In this document: piece by piece, positions 53,125 through 62,797 of the stretch
How positions within the stretch are numbered: position 1 is the stretch's first letter
Layout of the letters: every line of letters begins with the position of its first letter
Assembly: GCA_030682835.1 (NCBI GenBank)
Contig: JAUXNG010000094.1
Span: 1 to 64,000 of the forward strand
Length of the DNA: 64,000 bases
Direction: 5' to 3'
Source: Hydrogenophaga sp.
Lineage (GTDB): Bacteria > Pseudomonadota > Gammaproteobacteria > Burkholderiales > Burkholderiaceae_C
The notes under the pieces: model-generated
What the model was told of the DNA's origin: nothing
Database searches by the model: none
Seen by the model: the letters and a program-made list of their open reading frames with translations, nothing else
Translations under genes and position numbers: made by a program

Positions 53125-53161
53125 GTTGACACCCTTTTCTGCCCCTTTCGGAACCCGGCCC

Positions 53162-54454
53162 ATGACCTCCCACGCCATCCGACACGTCCGCGTCACGCCC
53201 ATCGCGTTCCGCGACCCTCCACTGCTGAATGCTGCCGGCATCCACGAGCCCTGGGCGCTGCGCTCGATCATCGAGATCGAAACCGACTCGGGCCTGGTCG
53301 GCATCAACGAGAGCTACGGCGACCTGCCCATGCTGGAAGCCCTGGCGAAAGCCGCGCCGGCACTCACCGGCCTCTCGCCCTGGGCACTGAACGAAATGGA
53401 CACCCGCGTGGCCGCGCTGGTGGCGCCAAAGCAGAGCGCCGCGTCGGAATTCCTGGGCACGCAGATCTCGCTGGCACCGGGCACCCACGTGTCCAAGACC
53501 GTGGCCAAGGTGATCAGCGCCTTCGAGGTCGCCATGATGGACCTGCAGGGCCAGCTGGCGAACGCGCCGGTGGTGGACCTGCTGGGCGGCGCCGCGCGCA
53601 CGGCCGTGCCCTTCAGCGCGTACCTGTTCTTCAAGTACGCCGAGCACATCGACCAGCCCTACGCGCCCGACCCCTGGGGCGAAGGCATCACGCCCGAGCA
53701 GCTGGTCACGCAGGCACGGCGCATGATCGACCAGTACGGCTTCAAGAGCATCAAACTCAAGGCCGGCGCGCTGCCGCCGGAACAGGAAGTGGCCGGCTTG
53801 CTGGCCCTGGCCAAAGCCTTCCCCGGCACGCCGCTGCGCATCGACCCCAACGCCAACTGGAGCGTGCCCACCAGCCTGAGGGTGGTGGAACAGCTGCGCG
53901 GCGTGCTCGAGTACTTCGAGGACCCGGCGCCGGGCCTGGACGGGATGGCAGCCGTGGCCGCCGCTTGTGACGTGCCGCTGGCCACCAACATGGTGGTCAC
54001 CGATCTGAAGGAGTTCCGCCGCAACGCCGAGATGGGCTGCCCGGTGAAGATCGTGCTCAGCGACCACCACTACTGGGGCGGCCTGCGCGCCACGCAGCGC
54101 CTGGCGCTGATGTGCGAGACCTTCGGCCTGGGCCTTTCCATGCACTCGAATTCGCACCTCGGCATCAGCCTGACGGCGATGACCCACCTGGCCGCCTCGG
54201 TGCCGCTGCTGTCCTATGCCTGCGACACCCACTACCCCTGGCAGGACGACGAGGTGGTGCAGGGTGGCCGCCTGAAATTTGAAGACGGCAGCCTGCACGT
54301 GCGCACCACACCCGGCCTGGGCGTGCAGATCGACCGCGAGGCCCTGGCCCGCCTGCACGACAACTACCTGGACACCCCCATCCGCAACCGGGACGACCTC
54401 GCGCAAATGCGCAAGTACGAACCCACCTTCACCGGACACCAACCGCGTTTCTGA
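53162..54454 (+). CDS. Glucarate dehydratase-family enolase (first copy)
   Basis: A 430-residue member of the glucarate dehydratase branch of the enolase superfamily. The full catalytic set is present: Lys198 and Lys200 (IKLKAG), metal ligands Asp228, Glu253 and Asn276, Asp301 and His328 (SMHSNSHLGISL). It differs clearly from the second copy at 56660 and lacks its GGxGL loop, so it may act on a different acid sugar (GudX-like or an epimer). It is the first gene rightward from the operators, followed by a transport receptor. Confidence 0.82.
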   Translation: MTSHAIRHVRVTPIAFRDPPLLNAAGIHEPWALRSIIEIETDSGLVGINESYGDLPMLEALAKAAPALTGLSPWALNEMDTRVAALVAPKQSAASEFLGTQISLAPGTHVSKTVAKVISAFEVAMMDLQGQLANAPVVDLLGGAARTAVPFSAYLFFKYAEHIDQPYAPDPWGEGITPEQLVTQARRMIDQYGFKSIKLKAGALPPEQEVAGLLALAKAFPGTPLRIDPNANWSVPTSLRVVEQLRGVLEYFEDPAPGLDGMAAVAAACDVPLATNMVVTDLKEFRRNAEMGCPVKIVLSDHHYWGGLRATQRLALMCETFGLGLSMHSNSHLGISLTAMTHLAASVPLLSYACDTHYPWQDDEVVQGGRLKFEDGSLHVRTTPGLGVQIDREALARLHDNYLDTPIRNRDDLAQMRKYEPTFTGHQPRF

Positions 54455-54508
54455 AAACCCTGGCCAATCCCACCCCTGCAACTTCCCCCAAACCCAAGGA
54501 GACATACC

Positions 54509-55504
54509 ATGCAACGCCGCACCCTGATTCGTCACACCCTCGCCACCGCCACTGCCTTGCTGGCAGGCGCATTGGCCACCCTGCCCGCCGCTGCGCAGGG
54601 CAGCTGGCCCACAGCCAAAGTCATCACCTACGTGGTGCCCTTTGCCCCCGGTGGCAACACCGACACGCTGGCCCGCCTGATCGCGCCAGCGTTGGCCTCG
54701 GCGCTGGGTACCCAGGTGGTGATCGACAACAAGGCCGGGGCCGGCGGCAGCGTCGGTTCCGCCGCTGCAGCGCGCGCACCGGCCGATGGTTTCACCATCC
54801 TCGGTGGAACGATCAGCTCCCATTCCATCAACGTCAGCCTGTACACCAACCCCATCGGATACGACCCGGTGAAGTCCTTTGAGCCGATTGCCATGCTGGG
54901 CTCGGGGCCCCTCGTGCTGGCGGTGCCGGCGTCCAGCCCATACAAAACACTCAACGACGTGCTGGCCGCCAGCAAGGCCAAAAATGGCCTGACATCAGCT
55001 TCGCCTGGCGTGGGAACGTCGCCACACATGGCGATGGAGTTGCTGGCACACCAGACCGGGGTGAAGTTCACCCACGTGCCCTACCGGGGATCTGGTCCCG
55101 CGGTGCAGGATCTGCTGGGTGGTCAGGTGGACATGATGTTCGACACCGCATTGATCGTGGGCCCCCACATCCAGTCGGGTCGTCTGCGCGCCATAGCCGT
55201 GACCAGCTCCAAACGGCTCGAGTCGATGCCTGATGTGCCCACCATTGCCGAAGCGGGTCAGCGCGGTTTCGACATGGGGTCCTGGCAGGCCGTGTTCGCG
55301 CCCGCAGGCACGCCAAAGCCCGTCGTGGACCGTCTGCACGCCGAAATCATGAAGATCGTGGCCACGCCAGACGTGCAGGCCCGACTGAAAGGCTTTGGCA
55401 TGGTGCCCTCCACCATGACGCCGGCAGAACTCGGCCAGTACCAGAAGGCCGAAGTGGCCAAGTGGGCCGAGGTGATCAAGGCGGCGGGTATCAAGGCTGA
55501 ATGA
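54509..55504 (+). CDS. Tripartite tricarboxylate transporter receptor (Bug family)
   Basis: A 331-residue periplasmic receptor with a signal peptide (to about residue 28, ending AAAQ). The family pattern is [50 protein letters not shown] and [14 protein letters not shown]. Bug receptors bind organic or sugar acids; the small and large TctB/TctA membrane parts are not in the window. The location suggests an aldarate ligand. AAGGAGA lies 7 bases before the ATG. Confidence 0.9.
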   Translation: MQRRTLIRHTLATATALLAGALATLPAAAQGSWPTAKVITYVVPFAPGGNTDTLARLIAPALASALGTQVVIDNKAGAGGSVGSAAAARAPADGFTILGGTISSHSINVSLYTNPIGYDPVKSFEPIAMLGSGPLVLAVPASSPYKTLNDVLAASKAKNGLTSASPGVGTSPHMAMELLAHQTGVKFTHVPYRGSGPAVQDLLGGQVDMMFDTALIVGPHIQSGRLRAIAVTSSKRLESMPDVPTIAEAGQRGFDMGSWQAVFAPAGTPKPVVDRLHAEIMKIVATPDVQARLKGFGMVPSTMTPAELGQYQKAEVAKWAEVIKAAGIKAE

Positions 55505-55539
55505 CCGCCCCCCATCTTTCCTTACACCCAAGTACCTCC

Positions 55540-56457
55540 ATGCAATACGCCCCCCAAGACCTCAAGCAAGTCATGTCCTGCGGCCTGCTGTCCTTCCCCG
55601 TGACGGACTTCGACGCTCAGGGCAACTTCAACGCAGGCTCCTATGCTGCCCGTCTGGAGTGGCTGGCGCCCTACGGTGCCAGCGCGCTGTTCGCCGCCGG
55701 CGGCACGGGCGAGTACTTCTCGCTCTACGGTGATGAATACGGCAAGATCATCAAGACGGCGGTGGACACCTGCCGTGGCAAGGTGCCCATCATCGCCGGC
55801 GCAGGTGGCCCCACCCGCACGGCCATTGCCCACGCGCAGGAAGCCGAGCGCCTGGGCGCCCACGGCGTGCTGCTGCTGCCGCACTACCTGACCGAAGCGG
55901 GTCAGGACGGCCTGGTCGCGCATGTGGAGCAGGTCTGCAAGAGCGTGAAGTTCGGCGTGATCGTCTACAACCGCGACCGCACCAAGCTCACGCCCGAGTC
56001 GCTGGCCATCCTGGCCGAGCGCTGCCCCAACCTGATCGGCTTCAAGGACGGCGTCGGCAACATCGAGACCATGTCATCCATCTACATGGCCATGGGCGAC
56101 CGCTTCGCCTACCTGGGCGGCCTGCCCACGGCAGAGGTGTACGCCGCCGCCTACAAGGCGCTGGGCACGCCGGTGTACTCGTCCGCCGTCTTCAACTTCA
56201 TTCCGAAGACCGCGATGCAGTTCTACGAAGCCGTGCGCACCGACGACATGGCCACGCAGCACAAGCTGCTCAAGCAGTTTTTCATGCCTTATCTGAAGAT
56301 CCGCAACCGTGTCGAAGGCTACGGCGTGAGCATCATCAAGGCCGGCGCCACGCTGGTCGGCCACAGCGCCGGCCCGGTGCGAGCGCCGCTGACGGACCTC
56401 AAGCCCGCCGAGATGGAAGAACTCAAGGCGCTGATCGACGCCCTGGGCCCGCAGTAA
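55540..56457 (+). CDS. kdgD: 5-dehydro-4-deoxyglucarate dehydratase
   Basis: A 305-residue enzyme of the dihydrodipicolinate synthase family. The Schiff-base Lys169 lies in IGFKDGVGN and Tyr143 in VYNRD, with [11 protein letters not shown], the family's pyruvate-side loop, near residues 52-62. It dehydrates and decarboxylates 5-keto-4-deoxyglucarate to alpha-ketoglutarate semialdehyde. Homology starts at the ATG at 55540; an ATG at 55501 overlaps the receptor stop (ATGA) and would add 13 residues. Confidence 0.93.
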   Translation: MQYAPQDLKQVMSCGLLSFPVTDFDAQGNFNAGSYAARLEWLAPYGASALFAAGGTGEYFSLYGDEYGKIIKTAVDTCRGKVPIIAGAGGPTRTAIAHAQEAERLGAHGVLLLPHYLTEAGQDGLVAHVEQVCKSVKFGVIVYNRDRTKLTPESLAILAERCPNLIGFKDGVGNIETMSSIYMAMGDRFAYLGGLPTAEVYAAAYKALGTPVYSSAVFNFIPKTAMQFYEAVRTDDMATQHKLLKQFFMPYLKIRNRVEGYGVSIIKAGATLVGHSAGPVRAPLTDLKPAEMEELKALIDALGPQ

Positions 56458-56460
56458 CAA

Positions 56461-56610
56461 GGCACCCCCGCGCCGCCTGCGGCGTGCCTTGCAGGCCGCA
56501 GCATCGGCAGAGCCGATGCCTCTTCCGGCAGTCCAAGCCTGCGCAGGCAGGCTCGGAGCCGCGGCCCTCAGCCCCCCATGGGGCGGCGCTGGCGGCCCGG
56601 CAAAGCCGGT
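56461..56610. repeat. Intergenic cluster of short hairpins (REP-like)
   Basis: Between kdgD and gudD are five GC-rich palindromes: CGCCGC-CT-GCGGCG at 56471-56484, GCATCGG-CAGAG-CCGATGC at 56501-56519, GCCTGCGCAGGC at 56537-56548, CCCC-AT-GGGG near 56574, and CCGGC-AAA-GCCGG at 56597-56609. The last part resembles the element at 19592 in the opposite sense. It could act as a terminator or mRNA processing site after kdgD. Confidence 0.5.
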
Positions 56611-56659
56611 TCCACGGCGCCCTTGAAAGCTCCCCCTCGTTCCACCTTCTCTGGTTTCT

Positions 56660-57994
56660 ATGAGCGCTTCTTCTGCCCCTGTCGTCTCGTCCATGCGCGT
56701 TGTCCCGGTTGCGGGGCGCGACGGCATGCTGCTCAACCTCTCGGGTGCGCACGCGCCCTTCTTCACGCGCAACATCGTCATCGTCACCGACAACGCGGGC
56801 CACACCGGCCTGGGCGAGGTGCCGGGCGGTGAGAAGATCCGCCAGACGCTGGAGGACGCCCGCCCGCTGGTGGAAGGCCAGACCGTCGGCAAGCTCCAGG
56901 CCATCCTGAATGCCATGCGCGTGAAGTTCGCCGACCGCGACAGCGGCGGGCGCGGCCTGCAGACCTTTGACCTGCGCACCACCATCCACGCCGTCACGGC
57001 CGTGGAATCGGCCCTGCTGGACCTGCAGGGCCAGCACCTGGGCGTGCCGGTGGCGGCCCTGCTGGGCGAAGGCCAGCAGCGCGATGCGGTGCAGATGCTG
57101 GGTTACCTGTTCTTCGTGGGCGACCGCAACAAGACGGATCTGCCCTACGCGAGTGAACCCGACAACGCCGACGACTGGTGCCGCCTGCGCCACAACAAGG
57201 CCATGACGCCTGAGGCCGTGGTGCGCCTGGCCGAGGCGGCGCAACAGCGCTACGGCTTCCAGGACTTCAAGCTCAAGGGCGGCGTGCTGGCCGGTGACGC
57301 CGAAGTCGAAGCCGTGACCGCCCTGCACCAGCGCTTCCCCGACGCCCGCGTGACGCTGGACCCCAATGGCGGCTGGCTGCTGAAAGATGCGATCCGCCTG
57401 GGCGAGAAGATGCGCGGCATCGTCGCCTATGCCGAAGACCCCTGCGGCGCCGAAGACGGCTTCAGTGGCCGCGAGGTGATGGCCGAGTTCCGCCGCGCCA
57501 CCGGCCTGCCCACCGCCACCAACATGGTCGCCACCGACTGGCGCCAGCTGGCCCACTCGCTGGCGCTGCAGAGCGTGGACATTCCGCTGGCCGACCCGCA
57601 TTTCTGGACCATGGCCGGCAGCGTGCGCGTGGCGCAGACCTGCCGCGACTGGGGCCTGACCTGGGGCAGCCATTCCAACAACCACTTCGATATCTCGCTG
57701 GCCATGTTCACCCATGTGGGCGCGGCCGCACCGGGCAAGGTCACGGCCATCGACACGCACTGGATCTGGCAGGACGGCCAACGCCTGACGAAGGACCCGC
57801 TGAAGATCGAAGGCGGCTACGTGCAGGTGCCCCAGAAGCCCGGCCTGGGGATCGAGATCGACATGGCCGAGGTCGAGAAGGCCCACCAGCTCTACCTGCA
57901 GCACGGCCTGGGCGCGCGCGACGACGCCATGGCCATGCAGTACCTGATCCCGGGGTGGACCTTCGACAACAAGCGTCCCTGCCTGGTCAGATGA
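56660..57994 (+). CDS. gudD: Glucarate dehydratase
   Basis: A 444-residue enolase-superfamily enzyme close in length and numbering to E. coli GudD. Catalytic residues are Lys204 and Lys206 (FKLKGG), metal ligands Asp234, Glu259 and Asn288, and Asp312 and His338 ([12 protein letters not shown]). [14 protein letters not shown] and the C-terminal [15 protein letters not shown] are GudD-specific. It dehydrates D-glucarate to 5-keto-4-deoxyglucarate, the KdgD substrate. Confidence 0.94.
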   Translation: MSASSAPVVSSMRVVPVAGRDGMLLNLSGAHAPFFTRNIVIVTDNAGHTGLGEVPGGEKIRQTLEDARPLVEGQTVGKLQAILNAMRVKFADRDSGGRGLQTFDLRTTIHAVTAVESALLDLQGQHLGVPVAALLGEGQQRDAVQMLGYLFFVGDRNKTDLPYASEPDNADDWCRLRHNKAMTPEAVVRLAEAAQQRYGFQDFKLKGGVLAGDAEVEAVTALHQRFPDARVTLDPNGGWLLKDAIRLGEKMRGIVAYAEDPCGAEDGFSGREVMAEFRRATGLPTATNMVATDWRQLAHSLALQSVDIPLADPHFWTMAGSVRVAQTCRDWGLTWGSHSNNHFDISLAMFTHVGAAAPGKVTAIDTHWIWQDGQRLTKDPLKIEGGYVQVPQKPGLGIEIDMAEVEKAHQLYLQHGLGARDDAMAMQYLIPGWTFDNKRPCLVR

Positions 57995-57998
57995 CGCC

Positions 57999-58677
57999 AT
58001 GAACAGAACCACGGTCCTGCAGATCGGCCCGCTGATGCCGGCGCTGGAAGCCGCCTTGCGCCAACAGCACGAGGGGCTGAGCGCGCAGGCGCCGGACGCG
58101 GACGCGCCGCTGGCGGAGATGGACGACGCACCGCGAATCGCCGCGGCCGACTGCTTCATGCGGCGCGGCGACTGGCTCAAGGGCCGCTATCCGTTGACCA
58201 CGCGTGTGAGCGGCAAGCGGCTGGGCATCCGTCGGGCTGGGTCGCATCGGCCATGCCGTGGCGCGGCGTGCAGCCGGGTTCGACATGTCCGTGAGCTATC
58301 ACAACCGCCGCCCCGTGGAGGGCATCACCTGGCGTCACGAACCCTCCTTGCTGGCGCTGACACCCGCCACCTGGTCAACGCCGAGGTGCTGCGTGCCCTG
58401 GGGCCGCGGGGCATCCTGGTGAACGTGGCGCGCGGCAGCGTCGTGGACGAAGCCGCGCTGATCGCCTGCCTGCAAAGCGGTGAGTTCGGCGGCCGCGCTG
58501 GACGTGTTCGACGACGAGCCGCGCGTGCCCTAGGCCCTGCTCGCCATGGACCAGGTGGTGCTGGCGCCGCACACGGCCAGCGGCACCCACGACACGCGCC
58601 AGGCCATGGCCGATCTCGTGCTGGCCAACCTGCGGGCCGGGCTGGCGGGTGAGCCCCTGCCTGCCCAGGCGCGCTGA
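57999..58677 (+). pseudogene. Broken 2-hydroxyacid dehydrogenase
   Basis: Pieces of a D-isomer 2-hydroxyacid dehydrogenase (glyoxylate/hydroxypyruvate reductase type, normally about 315 residues) are spread over several frames. An extra C near 58229 shifts the frame just before the NAD loop ([13 protein letters not shown]), a second shift near 58355 returns to the first frame for [11 protein letters not shown] and [15 protein letters not shown], and a third near 58493 precedes [14 protein letters not shown] at 58531 follows, and the tail [18 protein letters not shown] remains readable. About 60 residues before [15 protein letters not shown] are missing. It is therefore non-functional. It sits between gudD and garD. 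Confidence 0.87.
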
Positions 58678-58709
58678 ATCCCCCTTTGCTTTCACCGGAC
58701 GGTATTTCC

Positions 58710-60272
58710 ATGGACACCCAGCCCCGAACCCCTGCCGCTCCGCGCGGCATCCGCATGCACGCGGCAGACAACGTGGCCATCGTCGTCAACGACGGTGGCC
58801 TGAAACCGGGCGCGGCCCTTGCTGACGGGCCGGTGCTGGTCGAGGCGGTGCCGCAAGGGCACAAGGTGGCGCTGGTGGACCTGCCCGCAGGCACCCCCGT
58901 GCGACGCTACAACGTGGTCATCGGCCATACAGCGGTTGACATCCCGGCTGGCGGCTGGGTCAATGAGCAGCGCCTGGTGATGCCGGCTGCGCGCTCACTC
59001 GAAGGCCTGCCCGCCGCCAGCCCGCCGGCCGAGCTGCCACCGCTGAGCGGCCACACGTTCCAGGGCTACCGCAACGCCGACGGCAGCGTGGGCACGCGAA
59101 ACCTGCTCGCCATCACCACCACCGTGCAGTGCGTGGCCGGCGTGCTGGCCTGTGCCGTCGAACGCATCCAGCGCGAACTGCTACCGCTCTACCCGAACGT
59201 GGACGGGGTGGTCGGCTTGGAACACACCTACGGCTGCGGTGTGGCCATCGACGCACCCGACGCCATCATTCCCATCCGCACCCTGCGCAACATCTCGACC
59301 AACCCCAACTTCGGCGGCGAGGTCATGGTGCTCAGCCTGGGCTGCGAGAAGCTGCAGCCCGAGCGCCTGCTGCCACCGGGCAGCATTCCGATCAACGATC
59401 CGCGCGGCAGCGACCTCGACGTGGTCACCCTGCAGGACGAGGCCCACGTCGGCTTCATGTCCATGATCGATTCCATCCTCCGACAAGCCCGTGTGCACCT
59501 GGAGCGCCTGAACCGTCGCCAGCGCGAGACCTGCCCGGCGTCCGACCTGGTGGTGGGGGTGCAGTGCGGTGGCAGCGATGCGTTTTCGGGTGTCACGGCC
59601 AACCCGGCGGTGGGCTATGCGACCGACCTGCTGGTGCGCGCCGGCGCCACCGTGCTGTTCAGCGAGGTCACCGAGGTGCGCGATGGCATCGACCTGCTCA
59701 CCACGCGCGCCGCCAGCCCCACCGTGGCCGACGCCCTGGTGCGCGAAATGGCCTGGTACGACGCCTACCTGAGCAAGGGCCTGGTCGACCGCAGCGCCAA
59801 CACCACGCCGGGCAACAAGAAGGGCGGCCTGTCCAACATCGTGGAAAAGGCCATGGGCTCCATCGTCAAGAGCGGCACCGGCCCGATCCACGGCGTCAGT
59901 TCGCCTGGCGAGAAGGTGAAACAGAAGGGCCTGATATTCGCGGCCACGCCGGCGAGCGACTTCATTTGCGGCACGCTGCAGCTGGCCGCCGGCATGAACC
60001 TGCATGTCTTCACCACCGGCCGCGGAACGCCCTACGGCCTGGCCGAGTGCCCGGTGATCAAGGTGGCCACGCGCGATGACCTGGCACGCCGCTGGCACGA
60101 CCTGATGGACCTCAACGCCGGGCGCATCGCCAGCGGCGAGGCCACCATCGAGGACGTGGGGACCGAGCTGTTCCAGTTGCTGCTGGACGTGGCCAGCGGC
60201 CAGAAAACCTGGGCCGAGCACTGGAAGCTTCAGAACGCGCTGGTGCTGTTCAACCCGGCGCCCGTGACCTGA
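58710..60272 (+). CDS. garD: Galactarate dehydratase, GarD/UxaA family
   Basis: A 520-residue protein with an N-terminal SAF domain (about 10-100) and a C-terminal UxaA/GarD catalytic domain. [50 protein letters not shown] and [15 protein letters not shown] are family signatures; they include the Cys/His residues that bind iron. It dehydrates galactarate (or altronate in related proteins) to the same keto-deoxy acid that GudD makes. Galactarate is favoured because of the gudD/kdgD context. Confidence 0.88.
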   Translation: MDTQPRTPAAPRGIRMHAADNVAIVVNDGGLKPGAALADGPVLVEAVPQGHKVALVDLPAGTPVRRYNVVIGHTAVDIPAGGWVNEQRLVMPAARSLEGLPAASPPAELPPLSGHTFQGYRNADGSVGTRNLLAITTTVQCVAGVLACAVERIQRELLPLYPNVDGVVGLEHTYGCGVAIDAPDAIIPIRTLRNISTNPNFGGEVMVLSLGCEKLQPERLLPPGSIPINDPRGSDLDVVTLQDEAHVGFMSMIDSILRQARVHLERLNRRQRETCPASDLVVGVQCGGSDAFSGVTANPAVGYATDLLVRAGATVLFSEVTEVRDGIDLLTTRAASPTVADALVREMAWYDAYLSKGLVDRSANTTPGNKKGGLSNIVEKAMGSIVKSGTGPIHGVSSPGEKVKQKGLIFAATPASDFICGTLQLAAGMNLHVFTTGRGTPYGLAECPVIKVATRDDLARRWHDLMDLNAGRIASGEATIEDVGTELFQLLLDVASGQKTWAEHWKLQNALVLFNPAPVT

Positions 60273-60290
60273 ACCAGACTTCGCACAGCC

Positions 60291-60316
60291 GGGGTCACCC
60301 ATCCGCGCCTGACCCC
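60291..60316 (+). terminator. Weak hairpin after garD
   Basis: Seven-bp inverted repeat (GGGGTCA with TGACCCC), 12-base loop, followed only by TTCC. Possible terminator for the aldarate operon. Confidence 0.3.
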
Positions 60317-60389
60317 TTCCATCCACAGTTTCCGCGGGCGTCGCGCTTTAGCGCATCGCGGTCGAAAACGGCCATCTAGGCCAGGGAGC

Positions 60390-61268
60390 TCAGCTCAGCA
60401 AGGCCGCCAGCCCACCCTCGGCCTCAAACCGCTGGTTGCGGTAAATCAGCCGCGTCGGCCCGGCCCACACCCGCTCGGCCACGGTGTGCCGCGGATCGCC
60501 GGGGTAGCAGATGACGCGGCAGCCCTCTTCATCAAACGGCTCCGGCGCCACCAGCGCGGGCGGGCGGCTGCGGGCGGCGTCCAGCACCTCGGCCACGTTG
60601 CGCAGCCGGCTGAACTGGCTCAGCGTCATGATCTGAGGCGGCGCCAGGTCGATCTCGCCGGCCCAGTAGCGTTCCAGCCCGGTGCGCGGTGCCAGCCACA
60701 CCGCTTCGGTGGCCTCGAACGTGCAGTGCTCGGCCAGCTGCCCGGCCGGGGCCGCGGCGACAAAAAAGCGGGTGTCAAAGCGCTTGTTGGTGACGGAGGG
60801 CACGCGCGGTGTGACCCAGCGCGACCAGGGCAGCAGGCCGGCCAGTGTCGGGCGCAAGCCGGCGCGTTGCAGGGCAGTACCGAAGGGCTCGCCCGCGGTG
60901 GTGAGCGCTCGCACCTGCTGCACCGCGGCCGGTGTGGCGGCCTGCGCGAGCAGGAGCGCGCATTCCTCAAAGGTTTCTCGCAGGGCCGCCATGTGCAGGC
61001 CCACTGCCGTCCCGGCGTCGAGCCCGGGCTCTGCCAGGGCCTGCAGGCAATCGGCCGGGGAGCGGTCTAGCCAGGCCAGATCGACCGCGTGGTCGGACGG
61101 GTCGAGCTTGCCACCGGGGAACACATGCACGCCACCGAGCACGCCGGAATTGCCGTGCCGGCGGACCAGCAGCACCTCCAGCCCCTGCAGTCCGTCGCGC
61201 ACCAGCATGACGGTGGCGGCGGGCACGGGCGGGGTGTGGACGATGTCGGAATTGATCGGAATGGCCAT
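60390..61268 (-). CDS. Nudix hydrolase, NUDT7/NUDT19-like
   Basis: A 292-residue protein with a split Nudix box: FPGGKLDPSD is separated by about 35 residues from ALRETFEECALLLA, as in the CoA-diphosphatase-like NUDT7/NUDT19 group. The insertion and the C-terminal 130 residues are typical of this longer family. It may hydrolyse CoA esters or another nucleotide derivative. The ATG at 61268 starts MAIPINSD. It lies between convergent and divergent sugar-oxidation genes without an obvious link. Confidence 0.8.
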   Translation of the reverse strand: MAIPINSDIVHTPPVPAATVMLVRDGLQGLEVLLVRRHGNSGVLGGVHVFPGGKLDPSDHAVDLAWLDRSPADCLQALAEPGLDAGTAVGLHMAALRETFEECALLLAQAATPAAVQQVRALTTAGEPFGTALQRAGLRPTLAGLLPWSRWVTPRVPSVTNKRFDTRFFVAAAPAGQLAEHCTFEATEAVWLAPRTGLERYWAGEIDLAPPQIMTLSQFSRLRNVAEVLDAARSRPPALVAPEPFDEEGCRVICYPGDPRHTVAERVWAGPTRLIYRNQRFEAEGGLAALLS

Positions 61269-61405
61269 GGCGCATTGTCCACGGGGCGGGTGCACCGCCG
61301 CGGACGCCCGGGTGACGGCGGGGCTCTGTGTGCGTCAGCGGACAGACCCGCCCTGCCCCGCACCGCAAAGTGACCCGGGCACCTTTGCCGCGCGACGAGA
61401 CCCCC

Positions 61406-62791
61406 ATGCCCCACCACACCGCTTTTATCTCCAGCCCGACCCCCGGCACACTACCCGGCTGCCCCAGCACGCGGGCACGGCGGGGCTGGCTGACCGCCGG
61501 GGTGGCGGGTGCCGTGCTGGCCTTGAGCGCCTGTGGCGAGTCGGCCCGGCTGCAGGTGGAGCAGGGCTTTGGCCCCAACCCCGAACTGCCGCCGCCCAAC
61601 AAGACGCTGATCCCCACGGTCAACATCGCACCCGCCACCGGCTGGGTGGACGGGGCGCTGCCGCAGAGCGCACCGGGCACTCGGGCGGTGGCTTTCGCCT
61701 CCGGTCTGGACCACCCGCGCTGGCTGCACGTGCTGCCCAACGGCGACGTGCTGGTGGCCGAAAGCAACCGCCCACCGAAGGACAAGGACGAGACCGGGTT
61801 CAAGGACGTCGTGATGGGCTTCTTCATGAAGCGCGCCGGTGCTGGCGTGCCCAGCGCCGACCGCATCACCTTGCTGCGCGATGCCGACGGTGACGGCGTG
61901 GCCGAGGTGAAATCGGTGCTGCTGAGCGGCCTGTACTCACCCTTCGGTATGGCGCTGATGGGCGAGCGCCTGTACGTGGCCAACGCCGACGCGGTGGTCT
62001 CATTCCCCTACCGCGCTGGCGACACCACCATCGACGCCGCGCCCACCGAACTGGTCAAGTTGCCGGGCGGACCGAACAACCACCACTGGACCAAGGGCCT
62101 GATCGCCAGCCCCGACGGGCAGCGCCTGTATGTGAGCATCGGCTCCAACAGCAACGTGGCCGAAAACGGCATGGAAGCCGAGCAAGGTCGCGCCGCCATC
62201 TGGGAAGTGGACATGAACTCGGGCGCGCACCGCGTGTTCGCCTCAGGCCTGCGCAACCCCGTGGGCATGGCCTGGGACGGCAGCGGCAGCACGCTGTGGA
62301 CGGTGGTGAACGAGCGCGACGAGATCGGCAGCGATCTGGTGCCCGACTACCTCACCTCGGTGCGCGACGGCGCTTTCTACGGCTGGCCCTACAGCTACTT
62401 CGGCCAGCATGTGGACGAGCGCGTGAAGCCGCCGCGACCCGACCTGGTGGCCAGCGCGGTGAAGCCCGACTACGCGCTGGGCGCCCACACCGCCTCGCTG
62501 GGCCTGAGCTGGTCGGGCGGGAATGCGCTGCCCGCGCCCTTTGCCGAGGGCATGTTCATCGGCCAGCACGGCTCGTGGAACCGGCGCCCGCACAGCGGCT
62601 ACAAGGTGATCTTTGTGCCCTTCACGGGCGGCAGGCCCAGCGGCGAGCCGGTGGACGTGCTGACCGGCTTCCTGAGCGACGACGGCAAGGCGCGGGGCCG
62701 CCCGGTGGGGGTGGCCATTGACCAGCGCGGCGCCCTGCTGGTGGCCGACGACGTGGGCAACATCATCTGGCGCGTGGCGCCCGCGCAGTGA
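61406..62791 (+). CDS. PQQ-type sorbosone/glucose dehydrogenase lipoprotein
   Basis: A 461-residue exported beta-propeller. A hydrophobic N-terminus ends in a lipobox (LSAC). The catalytic part has [46 protein letters not shown] and [14 protein letters not shown], as in L-sorbosone dehydrogenases. The first 75 residues include a linker. It probably oxidises a sugar or aldehyde in the periplasm using PQQ. It is followed 6 bases later by an NADH dehydrogenase gene. Confidence 0.85.
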   Translation: MPHHTAFISSPTPGTLPGCPSTRARRGWLTAGVAGAVLALSACGESARLQVEQGFGPNPELPPPNKTLIPTVNIAPATGWVDGALPQSAPGTRAVAFASGLDHPRWLHVLPNGDVLVAESNRPPKDKDETGFKDVVMGFFMKRAGAGVPSADRITLLRDADGDGVAEVKSVLLSGLYSPFGMALMGERLYVANADAVVSFPYRAGDTTIDAAPTELVKLPGGPNNHHWTKGLIASPDGQRLYVSIGSNSNVAENGMEAEQGRAAIWEVDMNSGAHRVFASGLRNPVGMAWDGSGSTLWTVVNERDEIGSDLVPDYLTSVRDGAFYGWPYSYFGQHVDERVKPPRPDLVASAVKPDYALGAHTASLGLSWSGGNALPAPFAEGMFIGQHGSWNRRPHSGYKVIFVPFTGGRPSGEPVDVLTGFLSDDGKARGRPVGVAIDQRGALLVADDVGNIIWRVAPAQ

Positions 62792-62797
62792 GCGCCG

